DNA of 39,502 bases from Candidatus Roseilinea sp. (lineage in GTDB: Bacteria > Chloroflexota > Anaerolineae > J036 > Brachytrichaceae), in contig JANWYN010000057.1 in the NCBI GenBank assembly GCA_025055235.1, positions 1 to 39,502 on the forward strand, written 5' to 3'. Of this stretch, positions 39,377 to 39,502 are shown piece after piece. The notes below the pieces were generated by a model, which saw only the letters and a list, made by a program, of their open reading frames with translations, searched no databases and was not told the origin of the DNA. The translations under genes and the position numbers were made by a program. How positions within the stretch are numbered: position 1 is the first letter of the stretch; each line of letters starts with the position of its first letter.

Positions 39377-39502
39377 TCAGGGCGCTTCTATCCATTTGCC
39401 CCTGGCCTGGCTGAAACGCAGCTTGAGCGTGGACCCGGCGGTGAGCACCCGCGGCCCGGAGAGTTCGTATGAAGCGCTCACTGCGGGCAGGCTGATCGTT
39501 CC
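39377..39502 (-). CDS. C-terminal part of an unidentified protein
   Basis: The minus-strand frame is open from the window edge to a TGA at 39377-39379, giving 41 residues: ISLPAVSASYELSGPRVLTAG, STLKLRFSQARGKWIEAP. The balanced, beta-strand-like composition looks genuine, unlike the Arg-rich overlapping frames. It ends 33 bp before the cupredoxin ATG and probably belongs to the same operon. A secreted beta-rich domain is likely. The family cannot be told. Confidence 0.45.
   Translation of the reverse strand, partial: GTISLPAVSASYELSGPRVLTAGSTLKLRFSQARGKWIEAP

Overview
The window is GC-rich DNA most consistent with a Chloroflexota bacterium of Anaerolineae or Roseilinea-like type. That assignment is inference. 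It rests on secreted proteins with P/A/T-rich lipoprotein linkers and C-terminal YLP tails, a menaquinol-type bc complex with fused cytochrome b, an F420/FMN PPOX protein, a c-di-AMP receptor, and abundant intergenic repeats. I see no rRNA, tRNA, CRISPR array, phage gene or transposase.

Layout. (1) 1-3199: the end of a membrane protein overlaps, tail to tail, a response regulator/histidine kinase operon. (2) 3641-9738: four plus-strand secreted genes. They are an unknown protein, a lipoprotein that is a free-standing copy of a protease propeptide, a subtilisin-like protease with the same propeptide, and a modular lipase. (3) 9770-12536: a UbiD-family decarboxylase and an MFS transporter. (4) 12614-16357: a Rieske, cytochrome b, cytochrome c operon with a clear promoter and terminator. 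(5) 16564-29506: mostly single genes for envelope, replication, regulation and metabolism (uppP, epimerase, S23 four-helix-bundle protein, holA, LacI regulator, pheA, c-di-AMP receptor, PQQ-type sugar dehydrogenase, CPBP protease, lysoplasmalogenase, PPOX protein, ABC ATPase). (6) 29543-31267: pyrG. (7) 31939-37573: a complete branched-chain amino acid ABC transporter, livKHMGF. (8) 37659-39502: a Cys/Met PLP enzyme, a membrane-anchored cupredoxin and the tail of another gene, all on the minus strand.

The most unusual content is non-coding. Four arrays of 7-bp units lie at 18.9-22.7 kb. Two of them, in inverted orientation, bracket the S23 gene. The largest holds about 20 units in one register with one invariant base. 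A second repeat family (core GACAAGCTCAG) is inserted in frame in the UbiD gene and recurs between genes. A composite repeat of about 280 bp occurs twice in inverted orientation (17.5 and 27.9 kb). A two-copy hairpin-rich element lies upstream of livK. Several repeats and palindromes sit exactly on gene 3' ends and supply stop codons.

Many first-of-operon genes have a TANNNT-type -10 hexamer only 6-11 nt before the ATG and no Shine-Dalgarno sequence. This suggests leaderless or near-leaderless transcripts, and it was used here to choose starts. Genes inside operons and most secreted-protein genes have ordinary Shine-Dalgarno sites.
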